Assembly (NCBI GenBank): GCA_030433215.1
Contig: JAUIMC010000018.1
Coordinates: 1-64,000, forward strand
Length of the DNA stretch: 64,000 bases
Source: Alphaproteobacteria bacterium
Lineage (GTDB): Bacteria; Pseudomonadota; Alphaproteobacteria; Caulobacterales; Parvularculaceae
Direction: 5' to 3'
Shown: positions 26,689 through 35,461 of the stretch, in pieces
Position numbering within the stretch: position 1 is the first letter of the stretch
How the letters are laid out: each line of letters opens with the position of its first letter
Made by a program: the position numbers and the translations under genes
The notes under the pieces: generated by a model
Databases searched by the model: none
What the model was told of the DNA's origin: nothing
Seen by the model: only the letters and a program-made list of their open reading frames with translations

Positions 26689-27282
26689 ATGTCGGCCTGG
26701 GTGAAAATGATCGAGGACAAGGATGCGACGGGCCTCGTCAAGGAAATATACGACCTTGCGCGGACGCCTCATGGCACGGTCGATAATGTGATGCGCTGCT
26801 GTTCGTTGCGGCCGAAAGCGATTCAGGGGCACATGGCGCTTTACAAGAGCGTTCTTCATAATCCCGACAATGTCCTGCCATTCTGGTTTCTTGAGGTCGT
26901 CGCGTCCTATACGAGCATCTGCAACAAGTGCGAATACAGCCTCACCCATCATTTCATGAATGTGCGCCGGCTGCTCGACGACGAAGAACGGGCCGATGCG
27001 ATTTACGCCGCGCTCTCGGCGCGCGCGCCGGAACAGGTCTTTGCCGGCAAGGAGCTGGCGCTGCTGCGCTATACGGAACGCCTTACCCTGCATGTGGCTG
27101 ATATGGCTGAAGCCGACATCGCCGCCCTGCGCGAGGCGGGATGCGATGACGGCGAGATTGTCGAGGTCAATCAGGTCGTCGCCTATTTCAACTACTCAAA
27201 CAGAACCCTGAACGGGCTTGGCGTGACCACCGAGGGGGATGTTCTCGGCTATTATGTGAAGAAAGACGCTGCTTCATCCTGA
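26689..27282 (+). CDS. Carboxymuconolactone decarboxylase (CMD/AhpD-fold) family protein
   Basis: 197 residues from the second of two adjacent ATGs (AAGGAG ends 5 nt before it). The CMD domain lies at about 45-130. The signature segment reads CNKCEYSLTHHF: the distal position where redox-active AhpD-like members have Cys is Ser, so a peroxidatic CxxC role is uncertain despite an upstream CNKC. It could be a decarboxylase-like or hydrolytic protein. It starts 57 bp after the Rieske oxygenase, so the two probably act in the same pathway. Confidence 0.84.
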   Translation: MSAWVKMIEDKDATGLVKEIYDLARTPHGTVDNVMRCCSLRPKAIQGHMALYKSVLHNPDNVLPFWFLEVVASYTSICNKCEYSLTHHFMNVRRLLDDEERADAIYAALSARAPEQVFAGKELALLRYTERLTLHVADMAEADIAALREAGCDDGEIVEVNQVVAYFNYSNRTLNGLGVTTEGDVLGYYVKKDAASS

Positions 27283-27416
27283 AACGGCGCCCGGTTTTCA
27301 CCGCCGCCGCCGTTAGCCCATGGCCCCGGCGTGACTGATCCCTCGAAACCATGTCAGGATGGGACCGGCGGTCTTGCCCCGCCCGGGTGCGGCGTTGGCG
27401 GTTTTGGGGTTTCAGT

Positions 27417-27971
27417 ATGAATGTTCAAAAGAGTTTGCGGCTGGTCCATCACTGGCTGTCGGTCATTGTCGGGCTGCCGCTGCTGGTCATGATCGGCGCG
27501 GGCGTCGTTCTCATGTTGAAAAAGGATGTGTCCTGGATCCAGCCGCCGACCATCAGCGGCAGCGCGCCGGATATGATCCCCGCCGCTTCCTTCGATGCGC
27601 TTTTCGCCGCCGCCCAAAGCGTCGAGGCGGCCGGCATTGAAGACTGGAGCGATCTCGATCGCGTCGATCTGAAGCCGGACAAGGGCGTCGTGAAATTCGT
27701 CTCCCATAACCGCTGGGAAGTGCAGGTCGACACCGCGACGGGAGAGGTGTTGCAGGCTTCGTATCGCCGCTCCGACCTGTTTGAAGCGATCCATGACGGG
27801 TCGTTCTTTTCCGACGGCGTCAAATATTTCCTGTTTCTGCCGAGCGGCGTCGCCCTGTTCGTGCTGTGGGCGACGGGAATCTATCTCTTCGTGGACATGC
27901 AAATGAAACAGCACCGCAAAAGGCGGCGGAAGGCGGTCTCGGCCGGGCCGCGGGCCGCCGAAAACGCGTAG
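27417..27971 (+). CDS. PepSY-associated membrane protein
   Basis: 184 residues from the ATG at 27417 (MNVQKSLRLVHHWLSVIVGL). There is an N-terminal helix (about 12-33), a periplasmic segment of about 110 residues containing a PepSY-like stretch (VKFVSHNRWEVQVDTATGEV) and a C-terminal helix (FFLFLPSGVALFVLWATGIY), then a basic cytosolic tail. HHW near the first helix resembles the His-bearing helix of PepSY_TM iron-reductase-like proteins. Its role with the Rieske oxygenase is not known; electron transfer or metal handling are possibilities. Confidence 0.75.
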   Translation: MNVQKSLRLVHHWLSVIVGLPLLVMIGAGVVLMLKKDVSWIQPPTISGSAPDMIPAASFDALFAAAQSVEAAGIEDWSDLDRVDLKPDKGVVKFVSHNRWEVQVDTATGEVLQASYRRSDLFEAIHDGSFFSDGVKYFLFLPSGVALFVLWATGIYLFVDMQMKQHRKRRRKAVSAGPRAAENA

Positions 27972-28133
27972 CGGGCCTTGGGGCGCGATTTTTACGGTAG
28001 CGGGCAGGGCGTGCAATTTGTGCGTCCTTCCTTGCGCGTCTCATAAATATGGCTCATACTATTTTGCGGTGATTTTTCTCCAGTAAGCGCCGGATGATTA
28101 TCTTTTTGCGGCGCACAAGTATGATGTGTTCTC

Positions 28134-29090
28134 ATGCTCGATCCTATCCCTCCGACATCCGTTTTGCGCGCTTTCGAGGCGGCCGTGCGGTTCAAGAACT
28201 TTTCCAAGGCCGCCGATCATCTCGGGGTCAGCCAGAGCGCCATCAGCCACGCGATCAAGGATCTGGAAATCATCGTCGGCAAAAAGCTGTTTACCAGAAA
28301 CGCCAGACGCACGGCGCCGACGGCGGACGCCATTCTGCTATGCGAAGCGGTCCGCAACGGCTTCAAGCAGATCCATGAAGCGGTGCAGGAGTGCCGGGCG
28401 ACGCAGAACGCCAATGAACTGGTGGTGAGCTGCTTTCCCGGCTTCGCCGTCAAATGGCTGTTTCCCAAGCTCATCAACTTTGACACGGAACATCCGGGCA
28501 TCGCCGTGTCGCTGAAAACCCTGGTGGGCGCGCGCAAAGTCGCGGAAGACGAAGCGGACATCGCGATCGACTATGTGTCGAAAGGCAGTGTTGTCTATAG
28601 TGCGGAGATGCTGGCCGAGGAACATCTGATCCCGGTGTGCAGTCCGGAATATCTCCAGAATAACGGACCGCTCGAAACGCCCGGGGATCTTCACCGCCAT
28701 GCGCTTCTCTGCGACGAGGTCAATGCGCCTGAAGGCGTGCAGACCTTGTGGACGCACTGGCTTGAAAGCGTCGGCGTGCCGTCCTCGATTCTCGCGACGC
28801 GGCGCACTTTCGGCCAGTCGAACATGGTCATTCAGGCGGCGGTCGAAGGGCGCGGCGTGGCGCTGGGCAGAACCATGCTGATCGCAGAGGACCTCCAGCA
28901 AAAACGGCTCGTGGCGCCGTTCGGGCCCGCTGTGCCGTCGCCTTACGGCTATTATCTGGTCGCGGCGGGCGGCGATCGCAAAGCCGAGAATGTCGCGGCC
29001 TTCAAGTCATGGATCGCCAAAGAGGCGAACAAGACCGTCACGGAGCATAACCGGTTTCTGGAAAAGGTTTTGGAACTCCAACCCGCCTGA
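28134..29090 (+). CDS. LysR-family transcriptional regulator (GcvA-like)
   Basis: 318 residues. The N-terminal winged helix (TSVLRAFEAAVRFKNFSKAA, then LGVSQSAISHAIKDLE) is of the GcvA/AmpR branch. A co-inducer-binding domain follows from about residue 95 (ELVVSCFPGFAVKWLFPKL). LysR proteins usually bind near their own start and control a neighbour. Candidates are the Rieske-CMD-PepSY genes upstream and the convergent gene downstream. The AT-rich gap 27972-28133 probably holds its promoter. The effector is unknown. Confidence 0.92.
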   Translation: MLDPIPPTSVLRAFEAAVRFKNFSKAADHLGVSQSAISHAIKDLEIIVGKKLFTRNARRTAPTADAILLCEAVRNGFKQIHEAVQECRATQNANELVVSCFPGFAVKWLFPKLINFDTEHPGIAVSLKTLVGARKVAEDEADIAIDYVSKGSVVYSAEMLAEEHLIPVCSPEYLQNNGPLETPGDLHRHALLCDEVNAPEGVQTLWTHWLESVGVPSSILATRRTFGQSNMVIQAAVEGRGVALGRTMLIAEDLQQKRLVAPFGPAVPSPYGYYLVAAGGDRKAENVAAFKSWIAKEANKTVTEHNRFLEKVLELQPA

Positions 29091-29115
29091 CGCAGGGCGC
29101 CGGCGGGCCCGCGGA

Positions 29116-30210
29116 TCAAGCCTCGTCGAGGCCGATATTGCGCGTCGGATTGGAGAACAACTCCCGCGTTCCGGGATATTTTTCCATGAGCGCGCGAACC
29201 TCGGGCGATTGCGCGAAGACGAGCTCTCCCTTCCGCCAGAGATCGACGCCGTCAACGGAAATGGTCGGATCAAAAACCGAGATGCAGATTTCGCCGGGCG
29301 GAAAGTCGCCGCAGGTGTGAAAATGCAGATAGCGCGGATTGCCGAACACCGTGCCGCTCCAGCGCATAAGGTCTTCCGCCGCGCGTCCTGCAAATTCGTT
29401 GACCGGGTGAAAGCCGGCATGCCACGAATGCACGATATTGCCGGCGATGCCGTATTTGTCGGCGACGTATTTATAGTGCTGCTTGATCTTTTCGACTTCT
29501 TTCCGGTCGCCTTCAAAGTCGGTGATGACGCCTTGTTCGACATGGGCGTAGACGGCGCCGTCGATGAAGAGGCTATAGGGCTCGTAAAAGCGCGAGCCCG
29601 TGCCGCAAAGCCATTTCGTCAGCGCGATGCGGCCGGAAAATGAATTCGCCGGGACGGGCCGGAAGACGGACATGGGAAAGCGCTTCACGGTCACGTCGTC
29701 GTCTTCGTCGGCGTTTCCGGTTTTCGGCGGCGCGCCTTTGAGGTAGGTGCCGGCCGGGCACACGACAGTGATTTCCTCGGCGGCCCAGACCCGTTCGTTG
29801 ATGATGTCCTTCAGGGCGACGAAGAAGCGGTAGTCGGCTGAACAGAACGGGGAGGCGAAGGCTTTTTCGTCGAGCGCGTAACACATGGTGGCGGCGCCCT
29901 CCCGATTCGACGCGGAAAACCGGACCTGATCGCCGAGGCGGGCCAGGAACAAGGTATGCTCCGCCTCGTTCATCAGCGTTTCGATATGGGCGGGCAGGCG
30001 GACGGCTTCTTCCAGGAACGGGGCGTGCGCGGTCTTCACCTGAACGCCGTTCCGCCGGGCGTGGTCGGCGACATAATCCGCCAGTGATTGCGAGTAATAA
30101 TCGTCCCTGTCTTGCTCGGAGATAATGGCCAGGGTTTCGCCTGCGCTGGCGCCAATACAGTTGAAGAGAAGGTTGTCCAACCCGGCCGTAAGCGAATTGG
30201 TTTTATTCAT
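29116..30210 (-). CDS. Unrecognised cytosolic protein, perhaps distantly M29/NicX-like
   Basis: 364 residues from the ATG at 30210 (MNKTNSLTAGLDNLLFNCIG). Longer in-frame starts add an unlikely basic leader. There is no signal peptide. Segments such as ITVVCPAGTYLKGAPPKTG, SLFIDGAVYAHVEQGVITDF and HFHTCGDFPPGEICISVFD recall the layout of aminopeptidase T (M29) and 2,5-dihydroxypyridine dioxygenase (NicX): a GE motif and closely spaced His residues. The similarity is weak and from memory. It is convergent with the LysR gene 25 bp away. If NicX-like it would be a ring-cleavage partner for the Rieske module, but this is speculative. Confidence 0.5.
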   Translation of the reverse strand: MNKTNSLTAGLDNLLFNCIGASAGETLAIISEQDRDDYYSQSLADYVADHARRNGVQVKTAHAPFLEEAVRLPAHIETLMNEAEHTLFLARLGDQVRFSASNREGAATMCYALDEKAFASPFCSADYRFFVALKDIINERVWAAEEITVVCPAGTYLKGAPPKTGNADEDDDVTVKRFPMSVFRPVPANSFSGRIALTKWLCGTGSRFYEPYSLFIDGAVYAHVEQGVITDFEGDRKEVEKIKQHYKYVADKYGIAGNIVHSWHAGFHPVNEFAGRAAEDLMRWSGTVFGNPRYLHFHTCGDFPPGEICISVFDPTISVDGVDLWRKGELVFAQSPEVRALMEKYPGTRELFSNPTRNIGLDEA

Positions 30211-30805
30211 GGGCGCTATATTAGCCACAAAACTATTCCGTCCGATATTCACCCGCCGCGAGGGTGACTGCACCGGGCGGCAAGGCGGTAAGCACGAGGA
30301 GCGTAAGTGTAGGAGTCTCCCCGCGGCGATGATCCGGAAAGAGCAGGCTGCAAACTGAACGGGAGCGTCGGCTGATGGCGCGGGATGATGATCGCCGCGC
30401 CGCATGGGCCCCCTCATTTGAGCAAGTCACTTTCGGCCTTCATCATTCATGAATGGGGCGACGCCAAGTATCCTTTCTTGGTCATACATTTCGCCAATCG
30501 GATTCATGCTTAAACCGCAAAGGCGGCGCTTTGCGGGGCTCTGCGCGCGCGCCTTTTCATATGGAAGAATGCGGAAAAGTCGCTCAACTCGCACGGTCCG
30601 GGATGTATGAATCCTTCTCGCGCGTCGCATGAGCATTTGTGGATGGAGTGGCGCCGGGGCTGACACTATCGTTCAGGCTAGCGTTCGCCTGTGCGGCCAT
30701 AGCGGCCGTCCGAAAACCAACGCACGTCAGATGCGTGAAAAATGCGAGCGCGAGGGGTCAGATTCGCCAAAGAACTTGCGGCCAGTGTGACAATTGGAGG
30801 GGCTA
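30211..30805. other. Long non-coding region upstream of TonB receptor 1
   Basis: Nearly 600 bp without a supportable gene. Short open frames on the minus strand (30233-30430, 30427-30666) have no family features. The right end holds the receptor's promoter and leader, with GGAGGGG just before the start. An ACGCA/TGCGT inverted repeat lies at 30720-30736. I could not identify a riboswitch or sRNA. Confidence 0.4.
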
Positions 30806-33718
30806 ATGAACTACTCTATGAAGGCGTTTAACTCTCGCCTCATGATGTGCGGCGCATCTTTGGCGCTGGCGATGGCGACCACCAGCGCAGTCGCGCAGGA
30901 CGGCGCGGCGGAGGACGACGAAGCCGACAGGATTATCGTGACGGGATCGCGTGTTCTTCAGGACCCGCTGGAGGCGCGGGCGCCGGTCCAGACCTTCACC
31001 TATGAAGATTTCGAGAATTCGGGCGAAGCCAGCTTTGGCGATTACCTGCAACGGATCCCGGCCAACGGCTCGGCGATCAACCGCACCAACAACACCTCGG
31101 GCAATGTCGGCGGCCCCGGCGACGGCTCCGGCCTGGGCGCCGGCGCGCTTGAAATCGACCTGCGCTATCTCCAGGCCAAGCGGACGCTTGTGCTTGTGGA
31201 CGGCCGGCGCTGGGTCCGGAACTCGTCGGCGAGCGGCGTCGGCGGGTCGGTCGACCTGAACACCATTCCCCAAAGCGCGATCGGCTCCGTTGAGGTGCTG
31301 CTCGACGGCGCGTCGACGATTTACGGCTCGGACGCCATCGGCGGCGTCGTCAACATCAAGACGCGCACCGACTATGACGGCTTCAAGGCTTCCGCCTATT
31401 ACGGCGCCTTCGAGCAGGGCGACGGCGAGAGCCAGGTCTATGACGTCTCCTGGGGCGCGGAATCCGAGCGCGGCCGGATCTTCGCCTCGATCAACCTCAT
31501 TGACCTCAACGGCGTATCCTCCGCCGACCGCGATATCACGGAATATGCGATCCCGGGCTATGAAGGCGGTCTCAGCAGCAACACGCCCCAGGGCGTCTAC
31601 CTGTTCACCAATCCCGACGGCGTCTTCAACTACATCACCTTGAATGACGGCGTGACGAATACCGGGCGCAGCAATGGCGGCCTGCCGGCATACAATCCGC
31701 TGATGCCCGACAGCGGCGACTTCCATTCTTTCGGAACGCCCGACCGCTATAACTGGCAGCCGCAGAACTCGGCCCTGAATCCCAGCGATCGCGTGAGCGC
31801 GCTGGTCAAGGGCGAGTACGACGTGACGGACATGATTACGGCTAAATTCATGGCCGCGTTCACCAACCGCAAGTCGCGCAGCCAGGCCGCGACCGAGCCG
31901 CTCAATTTCGGCACCGGGTCGAGCCCCTATCTCATCAACATCTTCATTCCCGCTGATCAGGAATATAACCCCTTCGGCTTCGATATCGGCATGGGGCCGG
32001 GCCAGACCAATGTGCGGGGCTTCCTGCGCCCGCTGGAAGTCGGCCCGCGCATCTTCGAACAGAATGTGGATACTTGGCATATTTACGGCGGTCTCGAAGG
32101 CGAGTTCGCGCTCGGCGAGACCGACTGGTTCTGGGACGTCAATGCAGGCTGGTTCCAGAGCAACGCCACCCAGTTCAAGTATAACGGCTTCAACGCCCGC
32201 AACCTTGCGGTCGGCGCCGGTCCCGCCGAGGACTGCGAAGCCACGCCGGGCTGCGTTCCCGTCAACCTTTTCGGCGGCGCGGGCGGCCTGACGCCCGAGA
32301 TGATCGAATTCGTCACCTACACTCAGAAGGACAACAGCCAGCAGGAAATCATGGACTTCAGCGCCAACATTTCCGGCTCGGCCTTCAGCCTTCCGGGCGG
32401 GCCTGTGGGCATCGCCGCGGGCGTCGAATATCGCGAAGAGTCCGGCTTCTTTTCGCCCGATGAACGGGTGATCAGCGAAGAAACCGCAGTCAGCGCCGCA
32501 ACGCCAACAAACGGCAAGTTCGAGGCCCTTGAGGTCTACGGCGAAGTCGTGGCGCCGGTGCATGAGCAGTTCGACGTGATCAGCTCGGTGCGGGTGTCGG
32601 ATTACTCGCAGTTCTCCACGAACACGGTCTACAGCGCCGGCTTCAAAGCGACGCCTTTCGACACTTTGACGCTTCGGGGCAACTATTCGAAAGGCTTCCG
32701 GGCGCCGAATATCGGCGAACTATTCAACACGGTGATCGAGAACGAGACCCAGGTGAACGACGCCTGCTCGGGCGCCACGGGCGAGATCGCCGCGAACTGC
32801 GCCACGCTCGGCGTGCCCGCCGGCTTCATGGCGATGCTGCCCTTCTATCCCGTCACCAGCGGCGGCAATGAAAATCTCGAGCCGGAGAAGTCGCGCAACT
32901 ATACCGCAGGCTTCACCTGGGACGCGTCGGATCTCATGAATCTCGATCGTCTGGTGCTCGACTTCAACTACTACAACATCAAGATCGAGGACGCCGTAAA
33001 CGTGCCGATCGCCGATGTCGTGGTCTCTCAATGCGCCTCGACGCTTGACGCCAAATATTGCGATCTCGTGACGCGCGATCCGACCACCGGCGAAATCACC
33101 GGCGTCGACATCCGCACCAACAATATCGACGGCGTTTCCACAAGCGGTCTCGATGCGTCCTTGAGCTTCTCGACGCCGGAACTTTCCTTCGGTCAAATTC
33201 ACGTCGATTGGGTGAGCAACTACCTCCTCAAATACACGGAAACGGAAACCCGGGCGGATGGCGAGATCGTCAAGACCTCGCGCGAAGGCACCGAAATGGG
33301 CGAAGTCGGCCGCGGCTTCCCCGAATTCAAGTCGGTGCTCACGACCCGGCTCGACACCGGTCCGTTCTCGGCCGGCGCCACGGTCAGCTATATCAGCGAA
33401 CTTGACGAACGCTGCGGCGGGCTGACGGCGAGCTTCTACTTCCTGCCGGGCGTGCTCGACCTTTGCGACAATCCGGGCCCTCCGGGCGGACCGGAAGGCA
33501 CCAACACCATTGCGGATCGCATCTATCTCGATCTGCAGGCCTCATACCGCTTCGGCTTCAATGAAGACGACAATATGAGCATCGCCGTCGGCGTCCAGAA
33601 CGTTACGGACAATGATCCGCCGGTTTGCCGCTCCTGCCGCATCAGCGGCTTCAACGGACAGCTCTACCGCTTCCCGGGCCGTTTCCTTTACGCCCGTCTG
33701 TCAGTTGATCTGAACTAA
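30806..33718 (+). CDS. TonB-dependent receptor 1 (large, 970 residues)
   Basis: Start at the ATG 30806, directly after GGAGGGG; a TTG 12 nt upstream is in frame but less likely. There is a signal peptide (MKAFNSRLMMCGASLALAMA) and a TonB-box-like DRIIVTGSRV near residue 45. The plug (LVLVDGRRWVRNSSASGVGG, EVLLDGASTIYGSDAIGGVV) is followed by a long barrel containing the extracellular cysteine pair GCVPVNLFGG and a C-terminal CRSC near the end RFLYARLSVDLN. This Caulobacter-type large receptor class usually imports peptides, carbohydrates or other bulky substrates rather than siderophores. The specific ligand is unknown. A strong terminator follows. Confidence 0.93.
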   Translation: MNYSMKAFNSRLMMCGASLALAMATTSAVAQDGAAEDDEADRIIVTGSRVLQDPLEARAPVQTFTYEDFENSGEASFGDYLQRIPANGSAINRTNNTSGNVGGPGDGSGLGAGALEIDLRYLQAKRTLVLVDGRRWVRNSSASGVGGSVDLNTIPQSAIGSVEVLLDGASTIYGSDAIGGVVNIKTRTDYDGFKASAYYGAFEQGDGESQVYDVSWGAESERGRIFASINLIDLNGVSSADRDITEYAIPGYEGGLSSNTPQGVYLFTNPDGVFNYITLNDGVTNTGRSNGGLPAYNPLMPDSGDFHSFGTPDRYNWQPQNSALNPSDRVSALVKGEYDVTDMITAKFMAAFTNRKSRSQAATEPLNFGTGSSPYLINIFIPADQEYNPFGFDIGMGPGQTNVRGFLRPLEVGPRIFEQNVDTWHIYGGLEGEFALGETDWFWDVNAGWFQSNATQFKYNGFNARNLAVGAGPAEDCEATPGCVPVNLFGGAGGLTPEMIEFVTYTQKDNSQQEIMDFSANISGSAFSLPGGPVGIAAGVEYREESGFFSPDERVISEETAVSAATPTNGKFEALEVYGEVVAPVHEQFDVISSVRVSDYSQFSTNTVYSAGFKATPFDTLTLRGNYSKGFRAPNIGELFNTVIENETQVNDACSGATGEIAANCATLGVPAGFMAMLPFYPVTSGGNENLEPEKSRNYTAGFTWDASDLMNLDRLVLDFNYYNIKIEDAVNVPIADVVVSQCASTLDAKYCDLVTRDPTTGEITGVDIRTNNIDGVSTSGLDASLSFSTPELSFGQIHVDWVSNYLLKYTETETRADGEIVKTSREGTEMGEVGRGFPEFKSVLTTRLDTGPFSAGATVSYISELDERCGGLTASFYFLPGVLDLCDNPGPPGGPEGTNTIADRIYLDLQASYRFGFNEDDNMSIAVGVQNVTDNDPPVCRSCRISGFNGQLYRFPGRFLYARLSVDLN

Positions 33719-33754
33719 CCGTTCAGTGCGTATGCGTAACCCAAGCTGAACCGG

Positions 33755-33791
33755 CCGGCGCCCTCTCCGGGAGAGGGCGCCGGTCCGTTTT
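33755..33791 (+). terminator. Strong rho-independent terminator after TonB receptor 1
   Basis: A near-perfect 14-bp GC-rich arm pair (33755-33768 and 33770-33783, CCGGCGCCCTCTCC and its complement) forms a tight hairpin 37 bp after the receptor stop and is followed by TCCGTTTTA. It isolates the receptor from NhaC. Confidence 0.8.
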
Positions 33792-34019
33792 AGCCTCCGG
33801 CGGCGCATTGATGTTTTTGCAGATTTGTAATCGAATAGAAGCGTCGGCATGCACGGGAGACTCCCACTTCAAGCGTAGGCCGGCCCTCTCAAGACGGGCG
33901 AAGAGAATGAGGCATAGCGGTCCGGGGGCGAAAGCGGCCCTGTTTTCAAGCGGTGCAAGCGCTGCGTGCATGACGGCAAGACGAGTAGCGCTCCGCGGGC
34001 GCGTTAGCCGTCAACGTGA
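33792..34019. other. Intergenic region before NhaC
   Basis: The remaining 228 bp of a 301-bp gap after the terminator. No gene or RNA is seen; it should contain the nhaC promoter. Confidence 0.35.
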
Positions 34020-35444
34020 ATGCACATGAGCGCGGATAAGACCCGCCTTCCTTCGTTCGGCGCCTCCCTCGCAACGGTTGCGGGCGTTGTCGTCATTATC
34101 GCCGGCGGCATCGTGCTGCTCAAAGCTGAGATGCACGCGCTTCTCTTTCTGGCGATCATTTTCGCAAGCGCCGTCGCCTATGCGGTCGGCCGCAACACCG
34201 GCGAGCTTCTGGACGGCGTGCGCAGCACGATCGACCGGGCGACGCCGGCGCTTATGATCTTCATTCTGATCGGAACCATCGTCGCCTCCTGGATGCAGGC
34301 GGGGACCATTCCGGCGCTGATCTATTACGGTCTCGGCATGACCAACGCGCAGCTTTTCCTGCCGGCCGGTCTTCTTTTGACCAGCGCCATGTCGCTTGCG
34401 ACCGGCACCTCGTGGGGCACGGTCGCGACGGCGGGGATCGCCCTGATGGGCATCGGCGCGGGGCTCGGCCTGCCGCCCGGCGTCGTCGCTGGGATGATCG
34501 TCTCCGGCGCCGTCTTCGGCGACAAGCTTTCGCCGGTCTCCGACACCACCAATCTGGCGGCGGCCTCGGCGGAAACCGATCTGCGCTCGCATATCGTCGC
34601 CATGCTCTACACGACCGCGCCCGCTTATCTTATCAGCTTTGTTCTGTTCACGGCTCTCAGCCTGCATCTCGCCTCGGGCGCCACGGTCGATCACGCTCAG
34701 ATCGATTTGATCCAGGGAACGCTCGACGAGCGGTTCAATCTCAATCCGCTGGTGCTGGCGCCCATGGTTCTGCTTTTGGTGTTGATGATCCTGAAGGTCG
34801 ACGCCATCCCGGCGATGGTCCTTGCAACGCTTGCCGGCATGATCTTCTCCCTTGGCGTGCAGGGAACGAGCTTCGTCGAGGCGCTTGTGGCCCTGAGCGA
34901 AGGCTATACCGAGGAGACAGGTGTCGAGATCGTGGACGTCATTATCCTGCGCGGCGGCATCCAGAGCATGATGTGGACCTTCTCGCTCGCCTTTCTGGCG
35001 CTGTGTCTCGGCGGCGTTCTGGAGAAGGCGGGGTTCCTGACGGTGCTGGTCGAGCGGGCCATCGCCGCGACGCGCTCGGCCGCCAATCTGGTGACGCTCA
35101 CCATCGGATCGACCTTCGCGACCAATGCGCTCATGGGCGAAAACTACATGTCGATCATTCTCAACGGCGCCATGTACCGGCAGGCTTTCGACAAGGCCGG
35201 CCTTCAGCGCCGGATGTTGAGCCGCACGCTGGAGGAGGGGGGCACGCAGACCGCGGGCCTTATCCCGTGGTCTACGACGGGCGCTTTCTTCGCCGGTTCG
35301 CTCGGCGTTGCGACGACGTCCTATCTGCCTTACGCCTTTTTGAATTACCTCAATCCGCTCTTGTCGATCGGGCTAGCCTATCTCGGGATTTTCGTCCTGC
35401 GCGCAGGCGCGCAAGCCGTGCGGCCGCCGGAGCCGTCATCGTAA
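34020..35444 (+). CDS. NhaC-family Na+/H+ (or Na+/organic acid) antiporter
   Basis: 474 residues, about eleven hydrophobic segments. The paired IT-superfamily motifs are clear: ATGTSWGTVATAGIALMGIG and DKLSPVSDTTNLAAASAET in the first half, and LTIGSTFATNALMGENYMSI and QTAGLIPWSTTGAFFAGSLG in the second. NhaC members exchange Na+ for H+; MleN-type members exchange malate/Na+ for lactate/H+, so the counter-ion is open. It is 17 bp upstream of TonB receptor 2, which may be co-transcribed. An ATG at 34026 is an alternative start. Confidence 0.88.
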   Translation: MHMSADKTRLPSFGASLATVAGVVVIIAGGIVLLKAEMHALLFLAIIFASAVAYAVGRNTGELLDGVRSTIDRATPALMIFILIGTIVASWMQAGTIPALIYYGLGMTNAQLFLPAGLLLTSAMSLATGTSWGTVATAGIALMGIGAGLGLPPGVVAGMIVSGAVFGDKLSPVSDTTNLAAASAETDLRSHIVAMLYTTAPAYLISFVLFTALSLHLASGATVDHAQIDLIQGTLDERFNLNPLVLAPMVLLLVLMILKVDAIPAMVLATLAGMIFSLGVQGTSFVEALVALSEGYTEETGVEIVDVIILRGGIQSMMWTFSLAFLALCLGGVLEKAGFLTVLVERAIAATRSAANLVTLTIGSTFATNALMGENYMSIILNGAMYRQAFDKAGLQRRMLSRTLEEGGTQTAGLIPWSTTGAFFAGSLGVATTSYLPYAFLNYLNPLLSIGLAYLGIFVLRAGAQAVRPPEPSS

Positions 35445-35461
35445 CGAGTATTTAGAGCGTC

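Noticed and set aside
30427-30666. 79-codon minus-strand open frame in the long gap before TonB receptor 1
   Set aside because: Basic, no family features, no ribosome site; treated as non-coding.
30803-32563. A 586-codon minus-strand open frame inside TonB receptor 1
   Set aside because: GC-rich codon bias keeps the antisense frame open; the receptor on the plus strand has plug and barrel motifs and a strong ribosome site.
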